Shown in pieces: positions 38,546-47,186 of a stretch of 64,000 bases of DNA. Both the position numbers and the translations under genes were made by a program. Within the stretch, counting starts at the first letter, position 1, and every line of letters starts with the position of its first letter. The notes beneath the pieces were generated by a model. The model was not told the DNA's origin, ran no database searches, and saw only the letters and a list, made by a program, of their open reading frames with translations. This stretch comes from Hyphomicrobiales bacterium. Lineage in GTDB: Bacteria > Pseudomonadota > Alphaproteobacteria > Rhizobiales > Rhizobiaceae. The stretch is from NCBI GenBank assembly GCA_900469625.1, contig UBXV01000008.1, positions 1-64,000 on the forward strand. Reading direction: 5' to 3'.

Positions 38546-38727
38546 CCCCTCATCCCCCTGCCGGGACCTTCTCCCCGCAAGCAGGGAGAAGGAGACGGCG
38601 CTGCACCCGCTCGACCCTCACCCACTCATAGTCGCCTCTTCTCAGCAGTCTTGGCTACGAGTGATTACGGTGCCAGCCGGCCACGTCCCCTCTCCCCGCC
38701 TGCGGGGAGAGGGTTAGGGTGAGGGGC
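38546..38727. repeat. RIME-like intergenic palindromic repeat
   Basis: Two large palindromes, CCTTCTCCCCGC-AAG-CAGGGAGAAGG (38566-38591) and CCCTCTCCCCGCC-TGCGGGGAGAGGG (38687-38713), are bounded by CTCATCCCCCTG on the left and AGGGTGAGGGGC on the right. This layout matches the Rhizobium intergenic mosaic elements (RIME) that are abundant in rhizobial genomes. The identification is from recall of the family pattern. Confidence 0.7.
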
Positions 38728-38768
38728 AAACCCGATGAGAGGGGCAGTTGGCGGGTGCGAGCAATCGA

Positions 38769-39725
38769 TCAGTTGACCGACAACCGCTTCATCTTGCGAT
38801 AGAGCGTAGCGCGGCTGATGCCGAGCAGTTCGGCTGCCATCGAGACATTGCCGTTGGCCCGCGACAGCACGCGGCGAAGGGCCGCTCGCTCGGCGTCCGG
38901 AAGCTCGGCGCCATCCGCCGGTGTGCCTTCCTTCAGCAAATCGGAGGCCGGAATGCCCGACGCGATCCGTTTGTCGTCGAGACCGAGCCATTGCCGCGCA
39001 GCGCGCGTTGCACCTTGCACCAGATCGTCGCGATCGACTGCGAGCAGCGCCGGCCCTGAACGGTCGACCGGGACGAGCACGATGCGCGATCCGGCAAACG
39101 CCCTTCGAAACAGCCCCGCCTCGATGCGGGCGGCGGCATCGCGCACCGCCTGCGACAGAAGCGAGATGGTGATTTCCGAGGCGTCGTCGCGGCAGGTGGA
39201 GATATCGATCGCCGCCGCGATCCGGCCGAGATGGTCGCGGATCGGTGCCGTCGTGCAGCTAAGACCGATATTACTGCTGAGGAAATGCTGGTCGCGCTGG
39301 ATGATGACGGCGCGTTCGTCGGCGATCGCCGTGCCGATGCCGTTGGTGCCGACGCTCGCCTCGCTCCACACCGTTGCCGACCAGAGCCCGACATCGCGGA
39401 AATCCGCGTCATCGCCGACAGCGCCGCGCCGCTCGAGCGCCACTCCCTTGTCGTCGGTCAAAAGCAGGCAGCAACCGGCCCTGCCGACCATGGCAAACAA
39501 CCGGTCGAGCTCGACGCCCGCCTCGGCGATCAGCTCGGCCGAACGCTGCCGCGCCAGTCGGAATTCTCCGTCGGACAACCGCAGCGGCGTGCGCCGTTCC
39601 TCCGGCAAAAGACCATGAAGCGTCATGCAGCGGCGCCAGGATGCAGCCACCGGCGAGCTTGCCGCGGCCGACGACTGATGCGCCACCTTGTAGACATATT
39701 CCGTATGATCCCTGACGGCAGGCAT
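38769..39725 (-). CDS. GAF domain / Fis-type HTH regulator without AAA+ domain
   Basis: A 318-residue regulator from ATG 39725 (MPAVRDHTEYVYKV), with GGGAGGAAACC as ribosome site. The N-terminal part resembles AcoR-type sensors: VAASWRRCMTLHGL near residue 30 and a GAF domain (about 75-200; WSEASVGTNGIGTAI, HFLSSNIGLSCTTAPI). The C-terminus is a Fis-type helix-turn-helix (GNVSMAAELLGISRATLYRK, about 290-310). The sigma-54 AAA+ domain of AcoR is absent: there is no Walker A or GAFTGA motif. It is likely to regulate the ALDH-DUF779 genes downstream without sigma-54. Confidence 0.9.
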   Translation of the reverse strand: MPAVRDHTEYVYKVAHQSSAAASSPVAASWRRCMTLHGLLPEERRTPLRLSDGEFRLARQRSAELIAEAGVELDRLFAMVGRAGCCLLLTDDKGVALERRGAVGDDADFRDVGLWSATVWSEASVGTNGIGTAIADERAVIIQRDQHFLSSNIGLSCTTAPIRDHLGRIAAAIDISTCRDDASEITISLLSQAVRDAAARIEAGLFRRAFAGSRIVLVPVDRSGPALLAVDRDDLVQGATRAARQWLGLDDKRIASGIPASDLLKEGTPADGAELPDAERAALRRVLSRANGNVSMAAELLGISRATLYRKMKRLSVN

Positions 39726-39974
39726 CGGTTTCCTCCCTGCAAGCAACGTCCGGCGACGGCGTGTCGCGACCGCTCTCCCAAACGGCGGCAACTGCCTTGC
39801 CGGCACTATAGGCATCGATTGGACAGGAGGTCCAGCAAGACGAAGGTCCACGATCGCCTTGGCATCAGCGCCTTTGATGCGTTCATCACGCCGCCGGTAT
39901 CGACACGCTCCGGGAATGTGATAGGCGAGTCCAAGCATCACCCGACGCACCACCACAACAATCGGTTGCCAGCC

Positions 39975-41156
39975 ATGCTACGTGACTTCTCGCTGCAAAG
40001 CCTGTTCATGGGCCTGCTCATCGCCTTCGTGGGCTTTGCCAGCTCGTTTGCCGTCGTTCTGCACGGCCTCGGCGGTGTCGGCGCGACGGAGGCACAGGCC
40101 GCGTCCGGGCTGATGGCGCTGTCGGTCTCGATGGGTGTCTGCGCCGTGATCCTCAGCGCGGTCACGCGGCTGCCGATCAGCATTGCCTGGTCGACGCCGG
40201 GTGCCGCCCTTCTCGCCAGTTCCGGCGTGGTCGCGGGCGGCTTCAACGCCGCTGTCGGCGCATTCCTGGTCTGCGGCATGCTCATCGTCGTTGCCGGCCT
40301 CTGGAGGCCCCTCGGCCGCATGGTCTCGGCCATACCGACGGCGCTTGCCAATGCCATGCTTGCCGGTGTGCTGCTCAGCCTTTGTTTTGCCCCCGTGAGG
40401 GCGATCGGCTTCAATCCGCTCTGGGGTTTGCCGATCCTGCTCGCCTGGGCGGTCGTCGGCAGCGTCAACAAGCTTTATGCGGTGCCGGCCGCCCTCTTGG
40501 CCTTCGTGCTCGTCATCGCCTTTGGCGTCGACATTCCGGCCGATGCCTTGGGCGCGCTGTCCTCGGCGCTGGTGCCGCGACCGGAATTCGTTATGCCGGC
40601 GTTCACGACGCCGGCGATGATCAGCATCGCTCTGCCGTTGTTCATCGTCACCATGGCGTCGCAGAACATTCCCGGCATCGCCGTCCTGAAGGTCAACGAT
40701 TATAACCCGACACCCGGACCGCTGTTTGCCACGACCGGCCTGTTTTCGATGCTGGGCGCGTTCTTCGGCGGCCATGCCGTCAACCTTGCGGCAATCACTG
40801 CCGCCATGGGTGCCGGCGCCGACAGCCACCCGGATCCGGCCAGGCGCTACTGGTCGACGATCTTTGCCGGCGTCTTCTATGTGATCTTCGGCCTGCTTGC
40901 CGGCGCCGTCACCACCTTCGTCAGCCTCGCGCCGTCGGTGCTGATCGAGGCGGTTGCCGGTCTCGCCCTCGTCGGCGCCTTTGCCGGCTCCGCCATGGCC
41001 GCCTTCACCGACGCAAAGACGCGCGAGGCGGCGGCGATCACCTTCCTGGTGACAGCCTCGGGCGTCAGCTTCGGCGGCGTCTCCGGCGCCTTCTGGGGGC
41101 TGGTCGCCGGCGGGCTGATGCTGGCGCTCGCGCGCTTCACCCGCAAGAAGGCCTGA
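39975..41156 (+). CDS. benE: Benzoate/proton symporter family BenE transporter
   Basis: A 393-residue inner-membrane protein with about eleven to twelve helices. BenE-family features: VGFASSFAVVLHGL, ITRLPISIAWSTPGAALL-like segment (here VTRLPISIAWSTPGAALL), MASQNIPGIAVLKVNDY near residue 226 and FGGHAVNLAAITAAM near 259. The start at 39975 is the first ATG matching the family N-terminus (MLRDFSLQSLFMGLL). BenE proteins import benzoate or related aromatic acids, but no aromatic catabolism genes are nearby, so the cargo is open. It is divergent from the GAF-Fis regulator with 249 bases between. Confidence 0.92.
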   Translation: MLRDFSLQSLFMGLLIAFVGFASSFAVVLHGLGGVGATEAQAASGLMALSVSMGVCAVILSAVTRLPISIAWSTPGAALLASSGVVAGGFNAAVGAFLVCGMLIVVAGLWRPLGRMVSAIPTALANAMLAGVLLSLCFAPVRAIGFNPLWGLPILLAWAVVGSVNKLYAVPAALLAFVLVIAFGVDIPADALGALSSALVPRPEFVMPAFTTPAMISIALPLFIVTMASQNIPGIAVLKVNDYNPTPGPLFATTGLFSMLGAFFGGHAVNLAAITAAMGAGADSHPDPARRYWSTIFAGVFYVIFGLLAGAVTTFVSLAPSVLIEAVAGLALVGAFAGSAMAAFTDAKTREAAAITFLVTASGVSFGGVSGAFWGLVAGGLMLALARFTRKKA

Positions 41157-41261
41157 CCCCTTGGCACGTGCGACACGCCTTCGCAACTCGATTGTGCCAA
41201 TGTGGTTGCGGCAGAACCGCTGGGCATTTTGAGGCGATATGCTTTGAAACCGCGGCAAAGC

Positions 41262-41290
41262 TTGCATTTGCGGGCGATGTCGTCTATGCA
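41262..41290 (+). promoter_or_regulatory. Candidate promoter of rplY
   Basis: TTGCAT (41262-41267) and TATGCA (41285-41290) with a 17-base spacer lie about 110 bases before the rplY start. Moderate match only. Confidence 0.35.
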
Positions 41291-41402
41291 CCGCCCGTCC
41301 GCGTAGACACCCTTGGAGGCAACGCGGATGAAGCCCTTGCGGCTTCGGTTCTTCTGCTATTGCGGATGAACTCTCCAGAATTAGACACAGAAAGGTCTAT
41401 CC

Positions 41403-42008
41403 ATGAGCCACGCATCTTATGAGCTCAAGGCCGAGACGCGCGAACGGGTTGGTAAGGGGTCCTCCCGTGAACTTCGTCGCAACGGTCTTATCCCGGCTGT
41501 CATCTACGGTGACAAGCAGGCCCCCATCTCGATCGCGCTTTCCACCAAGGAAGTGACGATGAAGATCCACGCCGGCGGTTTCATGACCACCGTTGCGGTC
41601 ATCGACGTCAACGGCGAAAAGATCCGCGTCCTGCCGAAGGACTACCAGCTGGATCCGGTTCGCGACTTCACCATGCACGTTGACTTCCTGCGCGTCTCCA
41701 AGGACAGCAAGGTCACCGTTCAGGTTCCGGTTCACTTCGTCAACGAAGAGAAGTCCCCGGGCCTCAAGGCCGGCGGCGTTCTCAACATCGTTCGCCACGA
41801 AGTCGAGCTGGCCGTTGCTGCCGACGACATCCCGGAATTCCTGACCGTCGACCTGTCGGGTCACAAGGTCGGCGACGCGATCCACATCTCCAACATCAAG
41901 CTGCCGAAGGGCGCGACCCCGGTTATCACCGACCGCGACTTCACGGTTGCCACGATCGCTGCTCCGGCTGGCGGTCTGAAGGAAGAAGAAGGCGAAGCAG
42001 AAGCCTGA
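41403..42008 (+). CDS. rplY: 50S ribosomal protein L25/general stress protein Ctc
   Basis: A 201-residue long-form L25 (TL5/Ctc type) that binds 5S rRNA. The N-terminal L25 domain (residues 1-95) has [23 protein letters not shown] (in part) and the C-terminal Ctc beta domain shows [21 protein letters not shown] near 104 and a final acidic tail (KEEEGEAEA). AAGGTCTATCC precedes the start. It ends in a strong terminator, so it is transcribed alone. In many rhizobia pth follows rplY closely; here the c-di-GMP gene pair sits between them. Confidence 0.96.
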   Translation: MSHASYELKAETRERVGKGSSRELRRNGLIPAVIYGDKQAPISIALSTKEVTMKIHAGGFMTTVAVIDVNGEKIRVLPKDYQLDPVRDFTMHVDFLRVSKDSKVTVQVPVHFVNEEKSPGLKAGGVLNIVRHEVELAVAADDIPEFLTVDLSGHKVGDAIHISNIKLPKGATPVITDRDFTVATIAAPAGGLKEEEGEAEA

Positions 42009-42065
42009 TTCACCTCACGGTGAAACGGCAATCCGGCTTTGGCCGGATGTCTGCAATCCCTATCG

Positions 42066-42099
42066 AAAGGCCCGCCCCGGCAACGTGGCGGGCCTTTTT
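42066..42099 (+). terminator. Terminator of rplY
   Basis: AAAGGCCCGCC and GGCGGGCCTTT pair around a CCGGCAACGT loop, followed by TT and C. Confidence 0.88.
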
Positions 42100-42281
42100 C
42101 GCGTTGAACGCTCCGGTTGCCGTGCTGCACCCGCCCCTCACGATCGATCGGCACGCCTCGCGAATTGTAATGCAGCAATTTCAGCAACATTTAAGGTTTT
42201 GATGATGTTCTTGCAGCGGGGAAATCCGTAAGCAAGCGTCTAAAGAGAAACTGAAATGAAGCGAGTGGCAGCGCCTGGGGG

Positions 42282-44663
42282 ATGCGTCCGATGATGCATT
42301 CCGTCGAGAACCGATTTATTGCGATTGTATGCGGTGCAATGCTGGTTTTCGTTGCCCCCCTCTTCGTGCTCTTCCTCAGCATCTCCAGCGAACGCGTCGC
42401 GCGGGAACGCCAGCACAACATCGAGCTGCTGATGGGTGCGAGCGCCGAGGCGCTGGGCAAGCCGATCTGGGATTTCGACAGCGACGGCATCAAGCGCATC
42501 GCCCGCTCGCTGATGAACGACACCGATATTCTCGCCGTCACCATCCGCGACACCTCAGGCTCGGTCCTGGCACAACTGCCCCCGGGCGGCCTTGCCGCCG
42601 GCAACGACAACCCGGCGCTCACGACACCGATCTCCTACGACGCGATCGAGGGCCTCAAGGAAATCGGCAACCTCGAAGTGCGGGTGCCGACGTCGGGCCT
42701 GCTGTCACGGTTCAGCAAGGATGAGCTGGCGATCCTTGCCATCCTGCTGATCGCGGTCGCCACCGTCTTTGCCGCAGCCCTCATCGGCAACCGCTTCACC
42801 GTCATCCGCCCGCTCATGCGCCTCACGGCCGCCATCGAGGCGACGCGGCGGCTGGGCTCGCGCCACCGCGTCGACTGGACCTCGGACGACGAAATGGGTG
42901 CGCTGGCTGCCAACTTCAACGAAATGCAGGACCGTCTCGAGCGCGAGTCGATGGAGCTGAAAAGCGCCCATGAGCGCGCCACCGACATCTACAACCTAAC
43001 GCCTGCCATGCTGTTTTCGCTCGATACCGACAATCGCCTCTGCGCCGTCAGCGACTACTGGCTGCTGGCGACCGGGTATCACCGCGAACAGGTGATCGGC
43101 GAAGATTTCACCGATTTCATCGACCCGCACTGGCACGAGACCTACCGCAGCCACGCCAAGGCCATCGCTGTCGGCGACCACAACATCTGCGAGGTTACCG
43201 TCCCGTTCCGCAAGGCCGACGGCGAATTCATGACCGTGCTGATCCTGGAGACGGAAACGACGGGCGAAGGCGACCTGTCGCTGTCCGTCATGACCGATGT
43301 CACCGCCCTCAAGCAGGCTGAAAGCCGCAATCACGCCCAGGCGATCACCGATCACCTGACCGGGCTCCTCAACCGCCAGGGCTTCGAGGCAGCGCTCGAC
43401 GAAGCGATCGTCGTCGCCGATGCCTCCGGCATCCAGGTTGGCTGCCTGTTCATCGACCTCGATCGGTTCAAGTGGATCAACGACAATTTCGGCCACGCGG
43501 CGGGCGACGAGGTTCTGCGCCAGACCGTCGAGCTGATCCGCGCCACCCTGCGCCCGGACGATACCATGTCACGGCTCGGCGGCGACGAATTCGCAATCCT
43601 GGTTTCGGACATGGATGTCGCGGCACTCGCCAGCGAAATCGGCGAGCGCATCGTCAATGCGCTGCGCGAACCCATGCACATTGCCGGCAACGAGCTGTTC
43701 GTCAGCGCCAGCGTCGGCATCTCCGTCTATCCCGAGCATGCCGAGGACGCCTCCGACCTGCTGCTCAAGGCAGACATGGCGATGTATGCCCGCAAGCACG
43801 ACGGCAAGAACGGCTTGCAGGTGTTCGATGCCAGCATGCTGGATACAGCGCGGGAGCGCCACGAGATCGAACAGTGTATCGAGGCTGGCCTCAAGGACGA
43901 TCACTTCGAAGCCTGGCTGCAGCCGATCGTCAGCCTCAATGATGGCCAGATCGCCGGCTTCGAGGCGCTGATGCGTCTCAACCACCCGGAAAAAGGCATC
44001 ATGCCGCCCGGCAAGATCATCGGCATTGCCGAGGAAACCGGAACGATCGCCCGCATCGGTGACTGCATCCTCGAAAAGGCCATCCGGCACCTGGCGGCTA
44101 TCTCGGCCCTCGACGGCACGCAGAACACCTATCTCGCGGTGAACTTCTCGCCGCTGCAGTTCGAACTGACGCTGCCGCACAAGCTCGCCGCGCTGCTGCT
44201 CAAGCACCATATCTCGCCGAACCGGATCGTCATCGAAATCACCGAGGCGGTGCTGATGCTCGACAATCCGGAAGTGCATGCCGTCTTGAAGCAGCTCAAC
44301 GAATTCGGCTGCCGCATCGCGCTCGACGATTTCGGAACGGGCTATTCGTCGCTGAGCTATCTCAACCGCTTCCCGGTCGACATCGTCAAGGTCGACCAGT
44401 CCTTCACCCGCTCGCTGAGTTCCGGCACCGCCGACATCCGCCGCAAGAGCCGTATGCTGATCAAGGGCATCCGCACGATTTCGCACCAGATGGGTTGCAC
44501 CGTGGTCGCAGAAGGCATCGAGACGAAGGAGCAGTGGCAACTCCTGCGCAAGCTTGGTGTGGATTGTGGGCAGGGTTACCTCTTCAGCCGCCCCATGCCC
44601 ATCGGCAAGATGCTGGCGATGCTGGAGAGCGATTCCGAAGTCAAGGCAAACACTCAAGGCTAG
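42282..44663 (+). CDS. Membrane GGDEF-EAL protein with HAMP and PAS
   Basis: A 793-residue c-di-GMP enzyme. Domain order: membrane helix (about 12-33), periplasmic sensor (about 35-150), second helix (about 153-172), HAMP (173-225), PAS (about 238-350), GGDEF (about 360-520) and EAL (about 530-785). The cyclase motif SRLGGDEF is intact. The phosphodiesterase residues are also intact: EALMRLN, NFSPLQF, EITEAVL, DDFGTGYSSLSYL, KVDQSF and EGIET. Both activities are possible; the EAL end is complete. It is followed 30 bases later by a periplasmic binding protein, which may feed its sensor. An alternative start is the ATG at 42291. Confidence 0.94.
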   Translation: MRPMMHSVENRFIAIVCGAMLVFVAPLFVLFLSISSERVARERQHNIELLMGASAEALGKPIWDFDSDGIKRIARSLMNDTDILAVTIRDTSGSVLAQLPPGGLAAGNDNPALTTPISYDAIEGLKEIGNLEVRVPTSGLLSRFSKDELAILAILLIAVATVFAAALIGNRFTVIRPLMRLTAAIEATRRLGSRHRVDWTSDDEMGALAANFNEMQDRLERESMELKSAHERATDIYNLTPAMLFSLDTDNRLCAVSDYWLLATGYHREQVIGEDFTDFIDPHWHETYRSHAKAIAVGDHNICEVTVPFRKADGEFMTVLILETETTGEGDLSLSVMTDVTALKQAESRNHAQAITDHLTGLLNRQGFEAALDEAIVVADASGIQVGCLFIDLDRFKWINDNFGHAAGDEVLRQTVELIRATLRPDDTMSRLGGDEFAILVSDMDVAALASEIGERIVNALREPMHIAGNELFVSASVGISVYPEHAEDASDLLLKADMAMYARKHDGKNGLQVFDASMLDTARERHEIEQCIEAGLKDDHFEAWLQPIVSLNDGQIAGFEALMRLNHPEKGIMPPGKIIGIAEETGTIARIGDCILEKAIRHLAAISALDGTQNTYLAVNFSPLQFELTLPHKLAALLLKHHISPNRIVIEITEAVLMLDNPEVHAVLKQLNEFGCRIALDDFGTGYSSLSYLNRFPVDIVKVDQSFTRSLSSGTADIRRKSRMLIKGIRTISHQMGCTVVAEGIETKEQWQLLRKLGVDCGQGYLFSRPMPIGKMLAMLESDSEVKANTQG

Positions 44664-44693
44664 CCGCCGGACACCGGCGCGAAGGAGCAAGGC

Positions 44694-45428
44694 GTGAAAG
44701 AGCTGATTCTGGCATTTTTCCTCTGCCTTTCGACTGCTGCCCAAGCGCAGACGATCAAGTTCGTCACCGAGGACTACCGGCCCTACAATTTCCCGACCGC
44801 CAGTGGCGCCAGCGGCTCATCGGTCGAGCAGGTCGCGGCGATCATGAAGGGGCTGAACCTTCCTTACACGATCGAGGTCCTCCCCTGGGCCCGCGCCTAC
44901 ATGCTCGCCGAGACCGACGCCTCCTATTGTGTCTTTACCACCGGCTTCAATGCCGAGCGCGAAAAGCTGTTTCAGTGGGTACAGCCGCTGCTCGTCGACC
45001 ACATGATCATGGTCCGGCGCAAGGGTTCGGACATTGCGCCTGCTTCCATCGACGCCGCCAGGCGCTTCACGATCGGAACGCAGCGGGAGGATTTCTCCGC
45101 CACCTACCTCGTGGAGCACGGCTTCCAGAAGATCGATTACGCGACCAATCTGGACTCGACGCTGAAGAAGCTGATTGCCGGCCGCATCGATCTGATGATG
45201 ACGTCGGAAAAGACCTTCGAGAGCATGCGCGACGAAGGAAAGCCCGTCGAGGCGGCGCTGATGCTGGAGGGAAAATCCTACGGCATCGCCTGCCACCGCG
45301 ACATGGACAAGGAGACGGTGGCCAGGATGCAGCGCGAGCTTGACCGCCTGATCGGCGACGGCACCCAGGACGCGATCTTCGAGCGCTACGGCGTTCGCCC
45401 GAGCGGAAGCGTGCAGGCGACGAAATAA
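44694..45428 (+). CDS. Periplasmic solute-binding protein (family 3-like)
   Basis: A 244-residue exported protein starting at GTG 44694, with AAGGAGCAAG just before it. The signal peptide ends AQAQ near residue 19. The rest is a family-3 bacterial binding protein fold (FVTEDYRPYNFPTASGASGS, EVLPWARAYML, FTIGTQREDFSATYLVEHGF). No permease or ATPase is nearby, so transport is unlikely from this locus alone. Its position right after a membrane c-di-GMP enzyme suggests a signalling ligand binder. Substrate is unknown. Confidence 0.9.
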   Translation: MKELILAFFLCLSTAAQAQTIKFVTEDYRPYNFPTASGASGSSVEQVAAIMKGLNLPYTIEVLPWARAYMLAETDASYCVFTTGFNAEREKLFQWVQPLLVDHMIMVRRKGSDIAPASIDAARRFTIGTQREDFSATYLVEHGFQKIDYATNLDSTLKKLIAGRIDLMMTSEKTFESMRDEGKPVEAALMLEGKSYGIACHRDMDKETVARMQRELDRLIGDGTQDAIFERYGVRPSGSVQATK

Positions 45429-45490
45429 GGATTGACTCAGGCGGCGTTTCGCGGTCGTGAAGCGGGGAATGCCCGACGGAGCGTAACGAC

Positions 45491-46210
45491 ATGCTGATCA
45501 TCGCAGGACTTGGCAATCCAGGTTCGAAATATGCCGCAAACCGCCACAATATCGGTTTCATGGCCGTCGACGTCATCCATCGTCGCCACGGCTTCAGCTC
45601 CTGGTCGAAGAAGTTCAAGTCCGAGATCGCCGAAGGCGAAATCGGCGGCGAGCGCGTGCTCTTGATGAAGCCGCAGACCTTCATGAACCTGTCGGGCGAA
45701 GCGGTCGGCGAGGCCATGCGCTTCTACAAGCTCGCGCCGAAGGACATTACCGTCATCTATGACGAGCTGGACCTGCCGGCGGCGAAGGCGCGCATCAAGG
45801 TCGGTGGCGGCCATGGCGGCCACAACGGCATCAAGTCGATCGACGCCCATTGCGGCAAGGAATATCGGCGCCTGCGGCTCGGCATCGGCCACCCCGGCGT
45901 CAAGGATCTCGTGCACGCGCATGTGCTCGGCGACTTCGCCAAGGCCGACCAGGCCTGGCTGGTGCCGCTACTCGACGCCATCGCCGACAATGCCTACATG
46001 CTGGTGCGCGGCGAAGATTCGCAGATCCTCAACAAGATCGCGCTCGCCACCGGTGGCAAGCCGGACGAAGACAAGCCGCAAGCCCAAAAGAAGCAGGGCG
46101 CCCAATCCCATATCCACCAGGCACGCAATTTCGCCCAGCCGAAGAAGCTGCCGACAAGCGGCCCGATGGCCGACATGCTGAAAAAGCTGTTCGGTCCGAA
46201 GGGCGACTGA
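45491..46210 (+). CDS. pth: Peptidyl-tRNA hydrolase
   Basis: Pth frees tRNA from peptidyl-tRNA that drops off ribosomes. The 239-residue protein has the catalytic His in ANRHNIGFM (about residue 20), the Asn in [12 protein letters not shown], the Asp in VIYDELDLP and [12 protein letters not shown]. The C-terminal extension after residue 190 is rich in Lys, Gln and Pro and is typical of alphaproteobacterial Pth. The GNAT gene follows 3 bases after the stop. Confidence 0.96.
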   Translation: MLIIAGLGNPGSKYAANRHNIGFMAVDVIHRRHGFSSWSKKFKSEIAEGEIGGERVLLMKPQTFMNLSGEAVGEAMRFYKLAPKDITVIYDELDLPAAKARIKVGGGHGGHNGIKSIDAHCGKEYRRLRLGIGHPGVKDLVHAHVLGDFAKADQAWLVPLLDAIADNAYMLVRGEDSQILNKIALATGGKPDEDKPQAQKKQGAQSHIHQARNFAQPKKLPTSGPMADMLKKLFGPKGD

Positions 46211-46213
46211 GAC

Positions 46214-46666
46214 GTGTCGGCCCCGCCCTGTGCCATCCGGCCCGCTTCGGAAACCGATCTGTCCGGGCTTCTTGCGCTTTATAGTGAGCTCAACCCGGCC
46301 GACCCTCCACTCGATCACGCCTTTGGCGCCGACCGTTTCAAGGCGATCCTCGCCCATCCCGGCATATCGGTTTTCATCGGCTTTGTCGGTGAAATCGCGG
46401 CGGCGTCGGTGACGCTGGTCATCGTGCCCAACCTGACGCGCGGCGCTTCACCCTATGCCCTGATCGAAAATGTGGTGACGTCGTCCGCCTTTCGCCGGCG
46501 CGGCCTTGCCGGCGCGCTGATTGCCCACGCGATCGCAGAGGCCTGGTCCGCCGGCTGCTACAAGGTGATGTTGCTGACGGGATCGAAGGATCCGGCGACG
46601 CTCCGCTTTTACGAAAACTGCGGTTTTCGCCAGGACAAGACGGGCTATCAGATCCGACGCCGATGA
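46214..46666 (+). CDS. GNAT-family N-acetyltransferase
   Basis: A 150-residue acetyltransferase with a GTG start at 46214, 3 bases after pth. The acetyl-CoA motif is FRRRGLAGALIAHAIAEAW (R-x-x-G-x-A, residues about 93-111), followed by CYKVMLLTGSKDPATLRFYE. Substrate unknown. It is convergent with clpS; the stops are three bases apart. Confidence 0.92.
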   Translation: MSAPPCAIRPASETDLSGLLALYSELNPADPPLDHAFGADRFKAILAHPGISVFIGFVGEIAAASVTLVIVPNLTRGASPYALIENVVTSSAFRRRGLAGALIAHAIAEAWSAGCYKVMLLTGSKDPATLRFYENCGFRQDKTGYQIRRR

Positions 46667-46669
46667 TTG

Positions 46670-46981
46670 TCACTCCTCCGGCTCGGTCATGAACATCAGC
46701 GGGAAGCCGGCGTCCTTGGCGAGATCCGTCGCTTCTTTCGCCTTGGTCTCGGCAATGTCGCGCACGCAGACGACGACGACGGAAACCCCGAGCTTGTGCG
46801 CCGTCATCATCACCCTGTAGCCGGCCTCCTCGCTCATTCGGAATACCGACTTCAGCACCATGACGACGAAGTCGCGCGGCGTGTAGTCGTCGTTGACGAG
46901 AATGACCTTGTAGAGTTTCGGCCGCTCCAGTTTGGGTTTCGGCTTCAGCTTCGGTTTTGCGGCAAGATCGTCGTCACTCAT
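46670..46981 (-). CDS. clpS: ATP-dependent Clp protease adaptor ClpS (ClpS2 type)
   Basis: A 103-residue N-degron adaptor from ATG 46981 (MSDDDLAAKPKLKPKPKLER). The N-terminal Lys/Pro tail and the core KLYKVILVNDDYTPRDFVVMVLKSVFRM (in part), TAHKLG and CVRDIAETKA match the ClpS2 paralogue found beside the canonical ClpS1 in Rhizobiaceae. ClpS2 has been described as having narrower N-degron specificity. The usual ClpA neighbour is absent, as expected for ClpS2. Its start region is divergent from ychF. Confidence 0.92.
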   Translation of the reverse strand: MSDDDLAAKPKLKPKPKLERPKLYKVILVNDDYTPRDFVVMVLKSVFRMSEEAGYRVMMTAHKLGVSVVVVCVRDIAETKAKEATDLAKDAGFPLMFMTEPEE

Positions 46982-47186
46982 CGGAAATCCACCCGTTGAT
47001 GACAGGAAAGGCGGTCGTGGTCGGCCACGCGGCACCAGGACGCTGGCATTCAATATCCTACGTCAGACGCCGCCAATCAAGCAAAAGCCCACTGCTTCGC
47101 CGCGCCGAAACGCGCGAAGGCTTGACCGTTCCGCTCCTTTATCCCATAGCCACGCCCAACGAATTCGAGAACGACAGGTTTTAGCC

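Larger units (their letters stand above)
38372..38768. other. Intergenic region between the GAF-Fis regulator and ALDH
   Basis: 397 bases holding the ALDH promoter region, a regulator-type inverted repeat at 38470-38489 and a RIME-like repeat at 38546-38727, both listed separately. I saw no sigma-54 promoter (GG-N10-GC) in a convincing position and no small gene. Confidence 0.5.

Noticed and set aside
45515-45540. tRNA-like GGTTCGAA
   Set aside because: It lies inside the pth coding sequence and the rest of a cloverleaf is missing.
47111-47134. RpoE2-type promoter for clpS on the minus strand
   Set aside because: GGAAC is present, but CGTT is only 15 bases away, one short of the accepted spacing.
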